Position numbers and translations under genes: made by a program. From assembly GCF_009688965.1 (NCBI RefSeq), contig NZ_AP021875.1, forward strand, positions 1,550,001 through 1,614,000: DNA of 64,000 nt. Reading direction: 5' to 3'. Every line of letters begins with the position of its first letter. Positions within the stretch are counted from its first letter, which is position 1. The DNA is from Desulfosarcina widdelii (GTDB lineage Bacteria; Desulfobacterota; Desulfobacteria; Desulfobacterales; Desulfosarcinaceae). The notes under the pieces are model-generated. The model did no database searches. It saw only the letters and a list, made by a program, of their open reading frames with translations, and was not told the origin of the DNA. This document shows, piece after piece, positions 54,554 to 63,430 of this stretch.

Positions 54554-54970
54554 TTACTGGCAGGGGCCGGTACGCTTGCCGCTCATCTCCGTTACGATGA
54601 CCATCCCCATCATTTCGGAAGTCGACTCGCCCGTGAAGCTGTCTCCGTGGTAGGTGATTTTCCCTTTGCTCTTCATTTCGCCGCCCTCGGTCTTACAGAC
54701 CATTGTCCAGGAAACCGTATTTCCACTGGTCTGGACATCCGAAACCGTGCAATTGCCCTGCTGACTGGGATCGTTGTTTTGGGGGACCATGTCTTTTTTG
54801 GTGATGCACTGGGAAAAGGTCTGCGGCGGAATCTCCATACCCTGCATTTTTACCTTCGTGGTGATCTCCCACATGCCCTCTTCCATATCCACAGCGGAGC
54901 CTGCATAAATCGTGGTTGTAAAGAGAACTGAAACCACAACGAAAAACCACATCAGCATCCTTTTGGCCAT
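54554..54970 (-). CDS. DUF3617-like periplasmic protein
   Basis: 138 residues with a signal peptide (MLMWFFVVVSVLFTTTIYAG). The domain begins DMEEGMWEITTKVKMQGMEIP, with SQCITKKDMVPQ, CTVSDVQTSGNTVSWTMVC and a final CQ. This is the pattern of DUF3617 (xWEi... C....). Four cysteines could form two disulfides. Role unknown. GGAGGAGG precedes the ATG. Confidence 0.8.
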   Translation of the reverse strand: MAKRMLMWFFVVVSVLFTTTIYAGSAVDMEEGMWEITTKVKMQGMEIPPQTFSQCITKKDMVPQNNDPSQQGNCTVSDVQTSGNTVSWTMVCKTEGGEMKSKGKITYHGDSFTGESTSEMMGMVIVTEMSGKRTGPCQ

Positions 54971-55143
54971 GTTCGCCTCCTCCTTTTTCTGAATACCGGA
55001 AAGATAAAAATCAACCGTTCGCTGTCAGCATAATCCTCATTTTTTTGAACAACAACAAAAAAAGTGCAATCGGTGTGACCGTATCTGTCACAACCAGGTG
55101 TTATTCGGGAGATACGATGTCAACCCTTCAAAGGAGAAAAATC

Positions 55144-55332
55144 ATGAGAAAACACGAACTGACCACCGATTACCACGATTTTTTCGAGTACTTCGGCAAC
55201 ACCGAAATCGAACGGATCAGGCAGCGGGCCGGTCGCGTCCTGCGCCGGGACTGGATCATTTTCGACACCGTGGAGGAAGCCATGGATTTTTTCAACAGCA
55301 AATGTGGGGAGTTCACCGGCTGCTACGCGTAA
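55144..55332 (+). CDS. Small conserved-looking protein, 62 residues
   Basis: Starts at ATG 55144 after AAAGGAG. Sequence HELTTDYHDFFEYFGNTEIE ... DTVEEAMDFFNSKCGEFTGCY. It is soluble, with two cysteines at the end. It reads as a real small protein (good ribosome-binding site, coherent helices), but the family is not known to me. Confidence 0.6.
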   Translation: MRKHELTTDYHDFFEYFGNTEIERIRQRAGRVLRRDWIIFDTVEEAMDFFNSKCGEFTGCYA

Positions 55333-55365
55333 ACGGGCACAGGAAACACAACCCCGCCCGAAAAC

Positions 55366-56676
55366 TTACAGCCGCCAGTAGGAAATACCCTGCCTGGCTG
55401 CCGCATCGGGGTCGAAAACACTCTTGACATCCACGATTACCGGCCGACCGCCGTTGCACAGCGCGGCGAGCTCGGTCATGCCCATGGCGATGTAAGGCCG
55501 GTGGGCGACAGCTAGCACCAGAGCATCCACACCGTCCAATCGGTCCAACGGTATCAGATCCACACCGTAGTAGGCCTTGGCCTCCTTTGCGTCAGCCAGC
55601 GGATCATGAATCAGAACTTCAATGCCGTAGTCTTCCAGTTCGGCAACGATGTCTACAACGCGGGTGTTGCGCAAATCCGGTACGTCCTCCTTGAAGGTGA
55701 TTCCCAGGACGCCGACCCGGGTGTGGTTGATCTGCTTGCCCTCCTGGATCATCAGCTTGACGGTCCGCTCGGCCACGTACTTGCCCATGCCGTCGTTGAT
55801 GCGCCGGCCGGCCAGGATCATCTCCGGATGATATCCGACAGATTCGGCCTTGAAGGTCAGATAATACGGATCAACGCCGATGCAGTGGCCGCCCACAAGA
55901 CCCGGTCGGAAGGGCAAAAAATTCCATTTGGTGCCCGCGGCCTCAAGCACGGCTTTGGTGTCGATATCCATGATGTCAAAAATCATGGACAATTCGTTCA
56001 TCAGGGCAATGTTGAGATCGCGCTGGGTGTTTTCGATCACCTTGGCGGCCTCGGCCACCTTGAGCGTCGGCGCCACATGGATGCCGGCCTTGACCACACG
56101 GCCGTAAACTTTTTCTAAAAGCGCTGCCGTGGGCGCATCGGAGCCGGAAATGATTTTCATAATTTTGTCAAGGGTATGGACCTTGTCTCCCGGGTTGATC
56201 CGTTCCGGCGAATAGCCCACGGTGAAGTCCTGACCAAATACCAGCCCCGATTCCTTTTCGAGAATGGGAACACACACCTCCTCGGTGGCACCGGGATACA
56301 CTGTGGACTCATAAACCACACAACTGCCCGGAGTAAGATGCCGTCCTGTGGTTTCCGATGCGCCGCGCAGGGGCGACAAATCGGGAATGCGATATTCGTC
56401 TATGGGTGTGGGAACGGCGACGATAATCAACCGGCAGGCGCCCAGCGCTCTGGGATCGTCAGTGTAGCTTACCGTTGCGGCGGCCATCTCGTCATCGGTA
56501 ACTTCCAGGGTCCGGTCTTTCCCGGCCTTGAGTTCGGCAATGCGGGCGGATTGGTAGTCATAGCCCACCACCTCGAAATGACGTGAGAGGTGAACGGCCA
56601 GGGGCAGCCCCACATACCCCAGTCCCACCACGGCAATTTTTTCTTTTTTTGACGATAGCGCTTCGAAGGGAACCAT
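55366..56676 (-). CDS. UDP-sugar 6-dehydrogenase (TviB/WbpA-type)
   Basis: A 436-residue nucleotide-sugar dehydrogenase oxidising a UDP-HexNAc (or UDP-hexose) to the uronic acid for surface polysaccharide. NAD motif IAVVGLGYVGLPLAVHLSRH; YESTVYPGATEEVCVPIL; catalytic Cys in GLVGGHCIGVDPYYL; C-terminal VGVLGITFKEDVPDLRNTRV. The YPGATEE and KEDVPDLRN wording fits the UDP-GlcNAc/GalNAc group. Start at 56676 (GGAGG upstream) rather than GTG 56691. No other polysaccharide genes are adjacent. Confidence 0.9.
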   Translation of the reverse strand: MVPFEALSSKKEKIAVVGLGYVGLPLAVHLSRHFEVVGYDYQSARIAELKAGKDRTLEVTDDEMAAATVSYTDDPRALGACRLIIVAVPTPIDEYRIPDLSPLRGASETTGRHLTPGSCVVYESTVYPGATEEVCVPILEKESGLVFGQDFTVGYSPERINPGDKVHTLDKIMKIISGSDAPTAALLEKVYGRVVKAGIHVAPTLKVAEAAKVIENTQRDLNIALMNELSMIFDIMDIDTKAVLEAAGTKWNFLPFRPGLVGGHCIGVDPYYLTFKAESVGYHPEMILAGRRINDGMGKYVAERTVKLMIQEGKQINHTRVGVLGITFKEDVPDLRNTRVVDIVAELEDYGIEVLIHDPLADAKEAKAYYGVDLIPLDRLDGVDALVLAVAHRPYIAMGMTELAALCNGGRPVIVDVKSVFDPDAAARQGISYWRL

Positions 56677-56834
56677 CACCCGTGCCTCCACAATTCAATT
56701 ACTATTTTCAATAAAAATTTGCATTTTAATATCTGCGGCCACCCGGTTTCAAAAAAATAACCGCTTGTGCAACATACACGAAAATCGCCTGGGAAAAAAG
56801 AATGATATGCATCATCCTGATTCGGCCGCAAGGA

Positions 56835-57710
56835 CTACTGGTCTCCGATAAAAAAGGGTCTGAAATCCGATTCCGGCCGCTTCAGGGCGGCATCGATCTC
56901 CTCTATCAAACGGCCGCGACATTCGGGCAACCGGCCTTCCAGGTTGAGGTAATTGGTGTAATGGTCGCTGGTCAGTTGCGACGGCGCATCCAGCAGGCGG
57001 ATCAGGTTCGCAGTCTCCTTTAAAACTCCGTGGGGCCCCAGCATCTCGAAGGCACCGCTTTGAACCATCTTGAGCATGGGCGTATTGATTTTGGGCACAA
57101 AGGTGCGCAGGCGTATAAAATCCGGCGCGACGCGGTTGAGCACCTGTGCCGTGCGGCTGGCGTGGGCCACGGTTCTGGCCGTCCCCCCGATGCCCAGAAT
57201 GACATAGAGGCTCAACTGGATACCGGCTGCCATGGTCCACAGGCCGGCTTCCACCTGCTGTTCGGCGGTCGTGCCTTTTTTGATCATGCGCAGGATAACA
57301 TCGTCGCCGGACTCCAGGCCCACATGGATGCGGCTTAAACCGGCATCGGCAAGCTGTTTCAGATCCCCGGGTCCCTTTTTGTGGATATATTGGCTCGAGC
57401 CGTATACGGTGACCCGCTCCAGATGCGGGAAAATGCGGTGGGCGTGTGCGCAGATGCTGCACAGATCTTCGGTAGGCATGGCGATGGTGTTTCCCGCGGG
57501 AAAAAACACCCGTCGTACTCCGTCGCCGTGGGTCTGACGGGCCTCTTCCAGATCGGCGACGATATCGGCCATCGGCCGCACCCGGTAGCGGGGCCCCTTT
57601 TTGTACACCATGCAGAAGGTACAGCGGTTGTGGGGGCAGCCGATGGTGGCCTGCACGAGCAGCGAATGGGCTTCGCTGGGCGGTCGGTAGATGGGACCTT
57701 CGTAGTGCAT
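56835..57710 (-). CDS. Radical SAM protein
   Basis: 291 residues. The N-terminal cluster motif is IGCPHNRCTFC (C-x4-C-x2-C rather than the canonical x3), followed by GDGVRRVFFPAGNTIAMP. It continues as a TIM-barrel with HVGLESGDDVILRMIKKG, typical of Elp3/MiaB-like and HemN-like radical SAM families. No auxiliary cluster domain is visible. Reaction unknown. Confidence 0.88.
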   Translation of the reverse strand: MHYEGPIYRPPSEAHSLLVQATIGCPHNRCTFCMVYKKGPRYRVRPMADIVADLEEARQTHGDGVRRVFFPAGNTIAMPTEDLCSICAHAHRIFPHLERVTVYGSSQYIHKKGPGDLKQLADAGLSRIHVGLESGDDVILRMIKKGTTAEQQVEAGLWTMAAGIQLSLYVILGIGGTARTVAHASRTAQVLNRVAPDFIRLRTFVPKINTPMLKMVQSGAFEMLGPHGVLKETANLIRLLDAPSQLTSDHYTNYLNLEGRLPECRGRLIEEIDAALKRPESDFRPFFIGDQ

Positions 57711-57764
57711 GATGCAAACCTGACTGATGTCGGGTATTAGGGAGTGCCCATCCAGAAATAGGCA

Positions 57765-58520
57765 CTAACGATGATCGTTCAGTTGCAGCGTATTCAGAAG
57801 CTGTCGGACCTCCCCCTTGGTCAGGTGCCGCCATTCGCCTTTGCCCAGCCCCTCCAGTTTCAAATCCGCAACCCGGATGCGGTGCAGGCGAACCACTCGA
57901 TTGCCCACTTTTTCAACCATCCGCCGGATCTGGCGGTTGCGGCCCTCCTTTAAAACGATAGTAAACCGTTTGGCGGAAATACGGCTCACCCGAGCCGGAC
58001 GGGTCATGACCCCGGAAAGGCGCACGCCCTTTCGCATGGCGGTCAGACCGGCCTCGTCGATCGGCTGCTGCACGGTTACGTCGTACTCTTTATCATGGTC
58101 GAAGGAAGGGTGGGAAAGGCGGTGATGGATGCGGCCGTCGTTGGTCATCAGCAGCAGCCCGGTGGAGTCCTTGTCCAGCCGGCCTACCGGAAACAGGCGC
58201 TGGGGCAGGTCCACCAAGTCCGTGACCACCGGCTCCCCCCGGTGACGGCAGCTGGTCACCACCCGCTGCGGCTTGTTGAGCATCACGTAAACCAGACGCT
58301 CTGATCGAACCACCAACTGCCCGTTGAGGTGAACCGTATCGGAGTCCGGATCCACCTTGGTGCCCAAGATGGTCACCACCTCGCCGTTGACGGTTACATG
58401 TCCGCTACGGATATGGTCCTCCCCTTTTCTCCGGGAACAAACCCCGGCTTCGGAAAGAAATTTCTGAAGGCGAATCAGTGGCATTTCGGGCCCGGCAAAG
58501 ATAGTGACCTGTGCGGCCAT
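57765..58520 (-). CDS. RluB-family rRNA pseudouridine synthase
   Basis: Isomerises a uridine in 23S rRNA (RluB) or a relative. S4 RNA-binding domain first (IRLQKFLSEAGVCSRRKGED); catalytic motif GRLDKDSTGLLLMTNDG; then KEYDVTV and EGRNRQIRRMVEKVG. The family start would be ATG 58484; the given frame includes 12 extra residues, and neither start has a clear ribosome-binding site. Ends 55 bases before the radical SAM gene. Confidence 0.9.
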   Translation of the reverse strand: MAAQVTIFAGPEMPLIRLQKFLSEAGVCSRRKGEDHIRSGHVTVNGEVVTILGTKVDPDSDTVHLNGQLVVRSERLVYVMLNKPQRVVTSCRHRGEPVVTDLVDLPQRLFPVGRLDKDSTGLLLMTNDGRIHHRLSHPSFDHDKEYDVTVQQPIDEAGLTAMRKGVRLSGVMTRPARVSRISAKRFTIVLKEGRNRQIRRMVEKVGNRVVRLHRIRVADLKLEGLGKGEWRHLTKGEVRQLLNTLQLNDHR

Positions 58521-58538
58521 TTATGAAAGGGGCGTGCT

Positions 58539-59723
58539 TCAGCTCCGGTAATCGGCATTGATCTTCACATAATCCAGCGAAAAATCGCAGGTGAGCATAC
58601 CGGCCGTTCCGCTGCCCTGATTCAAGTCCACGGTGACGGAAAATTCGGGCAGCCGGAGGACTTCGGTAGCCTCTTTTTCCGCCTCGAGACCGCACCCCCG
58701 GCCGTCTTTGACCATCTGCACGTCGTTGAAAAAAAGGTCCACGCGGTCCGGGTCGAAATCGACGCCCGCCCTGCCCGCCGCCGCAATGATCCGCCCCCAG
58801 TTGGCATCTTCACCGAAAAAGGCGGTCTTGACCAGCGGCGAGTGGGCGATGGTATCGGCAATGAAATGGGCTTCGTCGTCCGAACGAACCCCGCGCACCG
58901 TCAGTTCGACCACTTTGGTGACGCCTTCGCCGTCCCGGACCATCTGGCGGGCCAGGTCCCGGCACAGGTGGGTCACCAGCCGCTGGAAGGCCGCCAGATC
59001 TTCGGCCGTTTGAATGCGGGCGCCGGAGGCGCCGTTGGCCATGAGAATCGCCGTATCGTTGGTGCTGGTATCCCCGTCGATGGTGATGCAATTGAACGAA
59101 GTGTCCACCGCCTGCTTGAGCACGGTCTGCAGATCGGCCACGGCAACTTCGGCGTCCGTCCAGACGAAGCACAGCATGGTGGCCATGTCGGGACGAATCA
59201 TTCCGGATCCCTTGGCTACGGCGACAATATGGTATGGGGTACCCTCAGCCTCACCCTGACGCTCTCCCGTTTTGGGCAGGGTGTCCGTGGTCATGATGGC
59301 ACGGGCCAGATCGTCCGTACCATTTTCATCCAGACGGTCCACGAGAACAGGGGCCGCCGATTCGACCTTTTCTATGGGAAACGGTGCGCCGATGACGCCG
59401 GTGGAGGCGGCCAGCACCTGGTCTTCTGCTATTCCCAGCGCCCGGGCCGCGACGGCGGTCATGGTCCGAGCCGCGGTCATCCCCTGCTTGCCGTTGGCAC
59501 AGTTGGCGTTGCCCGCATTGACAATTATCGCCCTGCAGATGCCGGCCTTCACCCGCTCCCGGTCCAGAACCACAGGTGCCGCCTGGACGATATTTCGGGT
59601 AAACACCGCAGCGACGGCGGCGGGCCGGTCGGACACCAGCAATCCCAGGTCCGGATCGCCGTTCTTTTTAATGCCCGCAGCCACTCCGCAGGCTGTAAAC
59701 CCCTTGCATGTCAGTGGAGACAT
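58539..59723 (-). CDS. argJ: Bifunctional ornithine acetyltransferase / N-acetylglutamate synthase
   Basis: 394 residues. Recycles acetyl groups in arginine synthesis. Autoprocessing site in GSGMIRPDMATMLCFVWTDA (cleavage before the Thr of ATML gives alpha and beta chains). Family segments AGNANCANGKQG near the start and EDANWGRIIAAAGRAG later. It is divergent from the selenoprotein candidate and upstream of the pseudouridine synthase on the same strand. Confidence 0.96.
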   Translation of the reverse strand: MSPLTCKGFTACGVAAGIKKNGDPDLGLLVSDRPAAVAAVFTRNIVQAAPVVLDRERVKAGICRAIIVNAGNANCANGKQGMTAARTMTAVAARALGIAEDQVLAASTGVIGAPFPIEKVESAAPVLVDRLDENGTDDLARAIMTTDTLPKTGERQGEAEGTPYHIVAVAKGSGMIRPDMATMLCFVWTDAEVAVADLQTVLKQAVDTSFNCITIDGDTSTNDTAILMANGASGARIQTAEDLAAFQRLVTHLCRDLARQMVRDGEGVTKVVELTVRGVRSDDEAHFIADTIAHSPLVKTAFFGEDANWGRIIAAAGRAGVDFDPDRVDLFFNDVQMVKDGRGCGLEAEKEATEVLRLPEFSVTVDLNQGSGTAGMLTCDFSLDYVKINADYRS

Positions 59724-59924
59724 ATCCGATTCCTCTTGAACGCGCTTTTAATGAACTGCAAAATGGTACTGGCATTTCATTGCCCAATTCCGCGATCATT
59801 GTCAATCGGGGAAAAACCAATGCCTTGCAAACCGGCCGGTTTTGACATAAAAGGCGCGTGTCTGGAAAGCGATGCTTACATCCGGAAAACAATATCACCA
59901 AAATGGCTCATGGAAAGAAACCCA

Positions 59925-60107
59925 ATGGCTGAAGACATTCCCCGCTGCGACCATTGTAGTCAACCACTGGAACTGAAGCAGAGCTGACGCTCGGTGAATT
60001 TTCGCTGCAAGGGCTGCGGCGCAAGCTTCCCACTGAGCCGGTTCATTCACCTCATGGACGAAGCCATGGAGCAGCAGTTGGCTTTTTTGCGCTGCGACAG
60101 ACTATAG
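59925..60107 (+). CDS. Small dual-CxxC zinc-ribbon protein with in-frame UGA, probable selenoprotein
   Basis: Starts at ATG 59925 (GGAAAG upstream) and reads to an in-frame TGA at 59985-59987, then continues open to TAG 60105-60107: 60 residues if TGA is read as selenocysteine. Before it: CDHC (residues 8-11) and PLELKQS. After it: VNFRCKGCGASFPLSRFI with the second CxxC, then an acidic helix MDEAMEQQLAFLRCDRL. Only the read-through product has both halves of the metal site. From memory this architecture matches a family annotated as dual CXXC motif small (seleno)protein in Desulfobacterota. A standard caller ends the gene at the TGA. A decayed pseudogene is the alternative. Confidence 0.72.
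60003..60021 (+). promoter_or_regulatory. SECIS-like hairpin downstream of the in-frame UGA
   Basis: CGCTGCA (60003-60009) pairs with TGCGGCG (60015-60021) over seven positions with one G-U. The five-base loop AGGGC holds a G at its second position, 24 bases after the UGA. Bacterial SECIS elements have a short stem and an apical-loop G some 16-37 bases from the UGA. A lower stem GCTCGGTG (59989-59996) with CACTGAGC (60030-60037 region) can extend it. Confidence 0.62.
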
Positions 60108-60144
60108 AAGCCGTCTACCTAATTTTCTGTAAAACGCCACTGCC

Positions 60145-61065
60145 ATGATGCTGATCCTAAACAACCTTTTCCCCGTATTCGCCCTCATCGGACTGGGCGC
60201 CGGACTCAAGCACCTGCACCTGGCCGACGAATCGTTTTTCAAGGCCTCGGATCGGCTGGTCTACTTCATCTTTTTTCCGGTCATGCTCTTCTGGAAAATC
60301 GGTGCCTCCCCAGCGGTTGACGACGGCGCCACCGACCTGATCCTCGCCGCCATCTGTGCCGTGGCCACGGTCTACCTGATCAGCGCCGTCTGCATCAAGC
60401 TCTTTGCGGTAAGGGCTTATGCCGCCGGATCCTTTTCCCAGAGCTGCTATCGGTTCAACACCTATGTCGGCATGGCCGTGATCCTGAACACGTTAGGGGA
60501 AACCGGCGTTTCGCGTTTCGGCGTTCTCATCGGTTTTATCATCCCGATCATCAATGTGCTGGCCGTATCCACTTTGATCTGGTTCTCCGGCCGGACCATC
60601 GACAACCGACAGCGACTGTGGATCACGCTGCGGTCTTTGATCTCCAACCCGCTGATTATCGGATGCCTGGCCGGCATGGCTTATGCCCGTTTCATCGGGT
60701 GGTTTCCGGTTTTTATCGACAACACCTTTCGTCTGGGCGCCATCGTGGCCCTGCCCCTGGCCCTGCTTTCCATCGGCGGCGCCCTGACCCTGAAAAATCT
60801 GAAATCCCATATGGGTCACTCCCTTTTGGGAGCGGCCGCCAAACTGCTGATCCTGCCGCTCGTCGGCTGTTTTTTCCTCAGACTCCTGGGCGCTTCGACC
60901 CTCTCCTTTCAGGTGGGCATGCTCTTTTTCGCCCTGCCCACATCGCCGGCCATCATCGTGCTCTCCTCCCAACTCAACAGCGATACGGAATTCGCTTCGG
61001 CAGCCATTGTCGCATCTACCCTGCTCTCCTTTTTCTCCATGAGCACGGTTTTGCTGACCTTTTAG
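60145..61065 (+). CDS. AEC-family transporter
   Basis: 306 residues with about ten hydrophobic helices in two fives: LFPVFALIGLGAGLKHL, YFIFFPVMLFWKIGAS, and the C-terminal VGMLFFALPTSPAIIVLSSQ. Members of the auxin-efflux-carrier family transport organic acids or related anions in bacteria; the substrate is unknown. ATGATG start at 60145; no strong ribosome-binding site. Ends 19 bases before truA. Confidence 0.88.
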   Translation: MMLILNNLFPVFALIGLGAGLKHLHLADESFFKASDRLVYFIFFPVMLFWKIGASPAVDDGATDLILAAICAVATVYLISAVCIKLFAVRAYAAGSFSQSCYRFNTYVGMAVILNTLGETGVSRFGVLIGFIIPIINVLAVSTLIWFSGRTIDNRQRLWITLRSLISNPLIIGCLAGMAYARFIGWFPVFIDNTFRLGAIVALPLALLSIGGALTLKNLKSHMGHSLLGAAAKLLILPLVGCFFLRLLGASTLSFQVGMLFFALPTSPAIIVLSSQLNSDTEFASAAIVASTLLSFFSMSTVLLTF

Positions 61066-61084
61066 GCCGGGAAAGGCGTGTGCA

Positions 61085-61846
61085 ATGAGTTCAACGGCAT
61101 CCAAAACATTCAAACTGATCATCGAGTACGACGGATCCGGTTTTCACGGTTGGCAGCGGCAAAAAAACGACCGGTCCGTGCAGGAAACCATCGAAAAAGC
61201 ACTGTCCGTGATGACCTGCGAAAGCGTAACCCTCATCGGTTCGGGCCGCACGGACGCCGGTGTCCACGCCCTGGGCCAGGTGGCCAGTTTCATCACCCGA
61301 GCCCGCCTGGATGCCGACGCACTGCGCAACGGTCTCAACAGCCTGCTGCCCGACGATGTCGTCATCCAAACTTGTGAGCCCATGCATGGGGGATTTCACG
61401 CGCGCTTCGACGTGATTTCCAAACACTATTGCTACCACATCCTCAACCGGCCCATCGCCCCGGCCATCGGCCGCCAGTTCGTCTGGCATATCCGCAAGCC
61501 CCTGGACATCCAGGCCATGCGCGCAGCGGCCGACTGTCTGATCGGCACCCACGATTTCAAAGCCTTTGAAGGGACCGGCAGTCCCCGCAGTCATACGGTT
61601 CGCAAGGTCAGCGTCTCCGCCGTAAAGGAAACCGGGGACGGCAACCTGACCTACGACATCGCGGCCAACGGATTTTTGCGTTTCATGGTGAGGAATATTA
61701 TCGGCACTCTGGTGGAGGTGGGTCTGGGTAAAATTCCGGTGGAAAATGTGCCGGAAATTTTACAATCCAGGGACCGTTCATGCGCCGGGGCCACCGCACC
61801 GCCCCGGGGACTCTTTCTGGTGGAGGTGTCCTATCCACCAAAATAG
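61085..61846 (+). CDS. truA: tRNA pseudouridine(38-40) synthase
   Basis: 253 residues. FKLIIEYDGSGFHGWQRQKN; catalytic Asp in GSGRTDAGVHALGQVASF; KHYCYHILNRP; and FLRFMVRNIIGTLVEVGLGK. Modifies the anticodon stem of many tRNAs. It lies just behind the AEC gene, probably on one transcript. Confidence 0.96.
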   Translation: MSSTASKTFKLIIEYDGSGFHGWQRQKNDRSVQETIEKALSVMTCESVTLIGSGRTDAGVHALGQVASFITRARLDADALRNGLNSLLPDDVVIQTCEPMHGGFHARFDVISKHYCYHILNRPIAPAIGRQFVWHIRKPLDIQAMRAAADCLIGTHDFKAFEGTGSPRSHTVRKVSVSAVKETGDGNLTYDIAANGFLRFMVRNIIGTLVEVGLGKIPVENVPEILQSRDRSCAGATAPPRGLFLVEVSYPPK

Positions 61847-61904
61847 CGATATCATCTTTTTGGAACGGACGGGCTAAGCTGTAAAAAGGCGAGTTATCGG
61901 GGGA

Positions 61905-62372
61905 TCAGGCGCGAATCGGCGGCTCGACGATGCGCGAACGGATCAGCAAAAGGGGCCGGTCGATGCGGTTGAGCACCCCCACGGCCACACTACCGTAAAA
62001 GGTCCGCTTCGATCCGCTTTGACCGTGGCTGGCCATGGCCACCAGGTCGACCTTTTCCCGCTCGGCTGTATCGAGGATGCCTGCCACCACGCTGCCGCGG
62101 GCGATGGAAATCCGGGCCTCGATCCCCACGGGACGCCAGCGGTCAACAATTTTCTGGAGGTAGGACCGCTTTTCTTTGATGCGGGCACGGCGTTTTTCCA
62201 GAAAATCGTTTACGTCGATCACTTCGTCGCGCCCAAGCATCAGGTTGGCGGTTTCGTCAACGTATAGCAGGATCACAACAGACTTCAGGCTCAAAGCCAG
62301 GGGCTCCACATGGGGCAAAATGGCCTGTGCACGCTCCGAGCCATCCAGGGGAACGAGAATGGTTTTATACAT
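61905..62372 (-). CDS. Universal stress protein (UspA family)
   Basis: 155 residues from ATG 62372 (AAGGAG upstream). KTILVPLDGSERAQAILPHV at the start and the ATP-binding MASHGQSGSKRTFYGSVA at the end match ATP-type USPs. The upstream extension of the frame has no family similarity. It is the last gene of a minus-strand group with the PilZ-like, Hsp20 and lipoprotein genes. Confidence 0.92.
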   Translation of the reverse strand: MYKTILVPLDGSERAQAILPHVEPLALSLKSVVILLYVDETANLMLGRDEVIDVNDFLEKRRARIKEKRSYLQKIVDRWRPVGIEARISIARGSVVAGILDTAEREKVDLVAMASHGQSGSKRTFYGSVAVGVLNRIDRPLLLIRSRIVEPPIRA

Positions 62373-62549
62373 GGCTGCGGTTCTCCTTTGTCGCTGACAT
62401 CGGTCCGTTTTATGGCTTTTCTGCATCGAACGGGGCTCGTGTTCCGAGAGCTGGCGCTTCCATACATTTCTCCCTTTGCCGCTGTCCACGGTAATGGACA
62501 ATGGTCGTCTGGATTTTTGGCAAAACCTGTTTGCTGCCGGAAGGCTTTT

Positions 62550-62891
62550 TTAATCAAGGTATCTTACACCCATGCCGTATCGGGTCGTCTCTTTATCGCC
62601 CATGGCCTGCTGCCATTTGACTTCCGCCAGGCAGAAAGACCGCGGCCATTGGTCGCTGTCCACCGACGCGGGGACCGACGGATACTGCTCCATCCTCAGT
62701 ATGAGAATGGTTCCCGATTTAAATGGATGGGAAGTTTCGATATATGACCCGTTGCGGGAAAAATTTCGCATTACGCCTTCCACTTTGCGAAAAATGCCAC
62801 CGCTGGTATAGGGCTTACAAATAATATGGGCCCGCGTATGATTTCGCAAAGTGGTCCGCCGGGTCTTTTCCTTTTTCGATGTGGTTTTCAT
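62550..62891 (-). CDS. PilZ-like domain protein
   Basis: 113 residues. Pattern RNFSRNGSYIETSHPFKSGT, then AEVKW and YGMGVRYLD, resembles the PilZ beta-barrel (D/NxSxxG motif, W strand, GVxF end). The R-x3-R c-di-GMP switch could be RRTTLR near residues 11-16, but its form is not canonical. It may respond to c-di-GMP or be a degenerate PilZ. Confidence 0.68.
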   Translation of the reverse strand: MKTTSKKEKTRRTTLRNHTRAHIICKPYTSGGIFRKVEGVMRNFSRNGSYIETSHPFKSGTILILRMEQYPSVPASVDSDQWPRSFCLAEVKWQQAMGDKETTRYGMGVRYLD

Positions 62892-62950
62892 TTCCCCTCC
62901 ATCTTGTAGGGCATCGGGCTTGACGATTCGATCCTACGGTCAACCACCGG

Positions 62951-63412
62951 TCAACCGGATTTAATGTCGATTTTTTTGGTTTCGGACGACTGAATCTTCT
63001 TGAATACCAGCTTCAGAACCCCCTTTTTGTAAGTGGCGTCAATGTTCTTTGGATCGACGTCGGCAGACAACTGCAGCATGCGGCTGAAAGTGCCGTAGCT
63101 TCTCTCCACCCGGTGAACGTTTTCGCCCTTGTCTTCCTTTTCCTGTTTTTTCTCGCCGCTGATCGTCAGGGTCCGGCGATCCAGCTTCACATCGATATCG
63201 CCGACCTCGCATCCCGGAATCTCGGCCTGGACCGTAATATCGTCCTTGCCTTCGACCACGTCCACCCGCGGGGCCCAGTCCCCTTCTCCGAAAAATCGAC
63301 GTGAAATGGGCAAATCCATGTCGAAAAAACGGTTGAAGAGGCTGTCCATTTCATCTCTGAAACGAACCAGTTCCCGGCCGGACCGCCTTCTATGGGGCAT
63401 CAGATCGAACAT
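62951..63412 (-). CDS. Hsp20 small heat-shock protein
   Basis: 153 residues. Alpha-crystallin domain from APRVDVVEGKDDITVQAEIP through VKLDRRTLTISGEKKQE to ATYKKGVLKLVFKK. ATP-independent holdase. Strong ribosome-binding site AGGAGGTGA. It is 18 bases after the lipoprotein gene. Confidence 0.95.
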   Translation of the reverse strand: MFDLMPHRRRSGRELVRFRDEMDSLFNRFFDMDLPISRRFFGEGDWAPRVDVVEGKDDITVQAEIPGCEVGDIDVKLDRRTLTISGEKKQEKEDKGENVHRVERSYGTFSRMLQLSADVDPKNIDATYKKGVLKLVFKKIQSSETKKIDIKSG

Positions 63413-63430
63413 GACATCACCTCCTGGTTG

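Noticed and set aside
56812..57834. 340-residue minus-strand open frame over the radical SAM gene
   Set aside because: It lies in another frame of the same strand over the radical SAM coding region, which has the clear CxxxxCxxC and barrel motifs; the longer frame is Arg/Pro/Gly-rich without a domain.
59768..59785. Sigma-54-like TGGCATTTCATTGCCC ahead of the selenoprotein candidate
   Set aside because: GG and GC are nine, not ten, bases apart, and the -12 element is imperfect.
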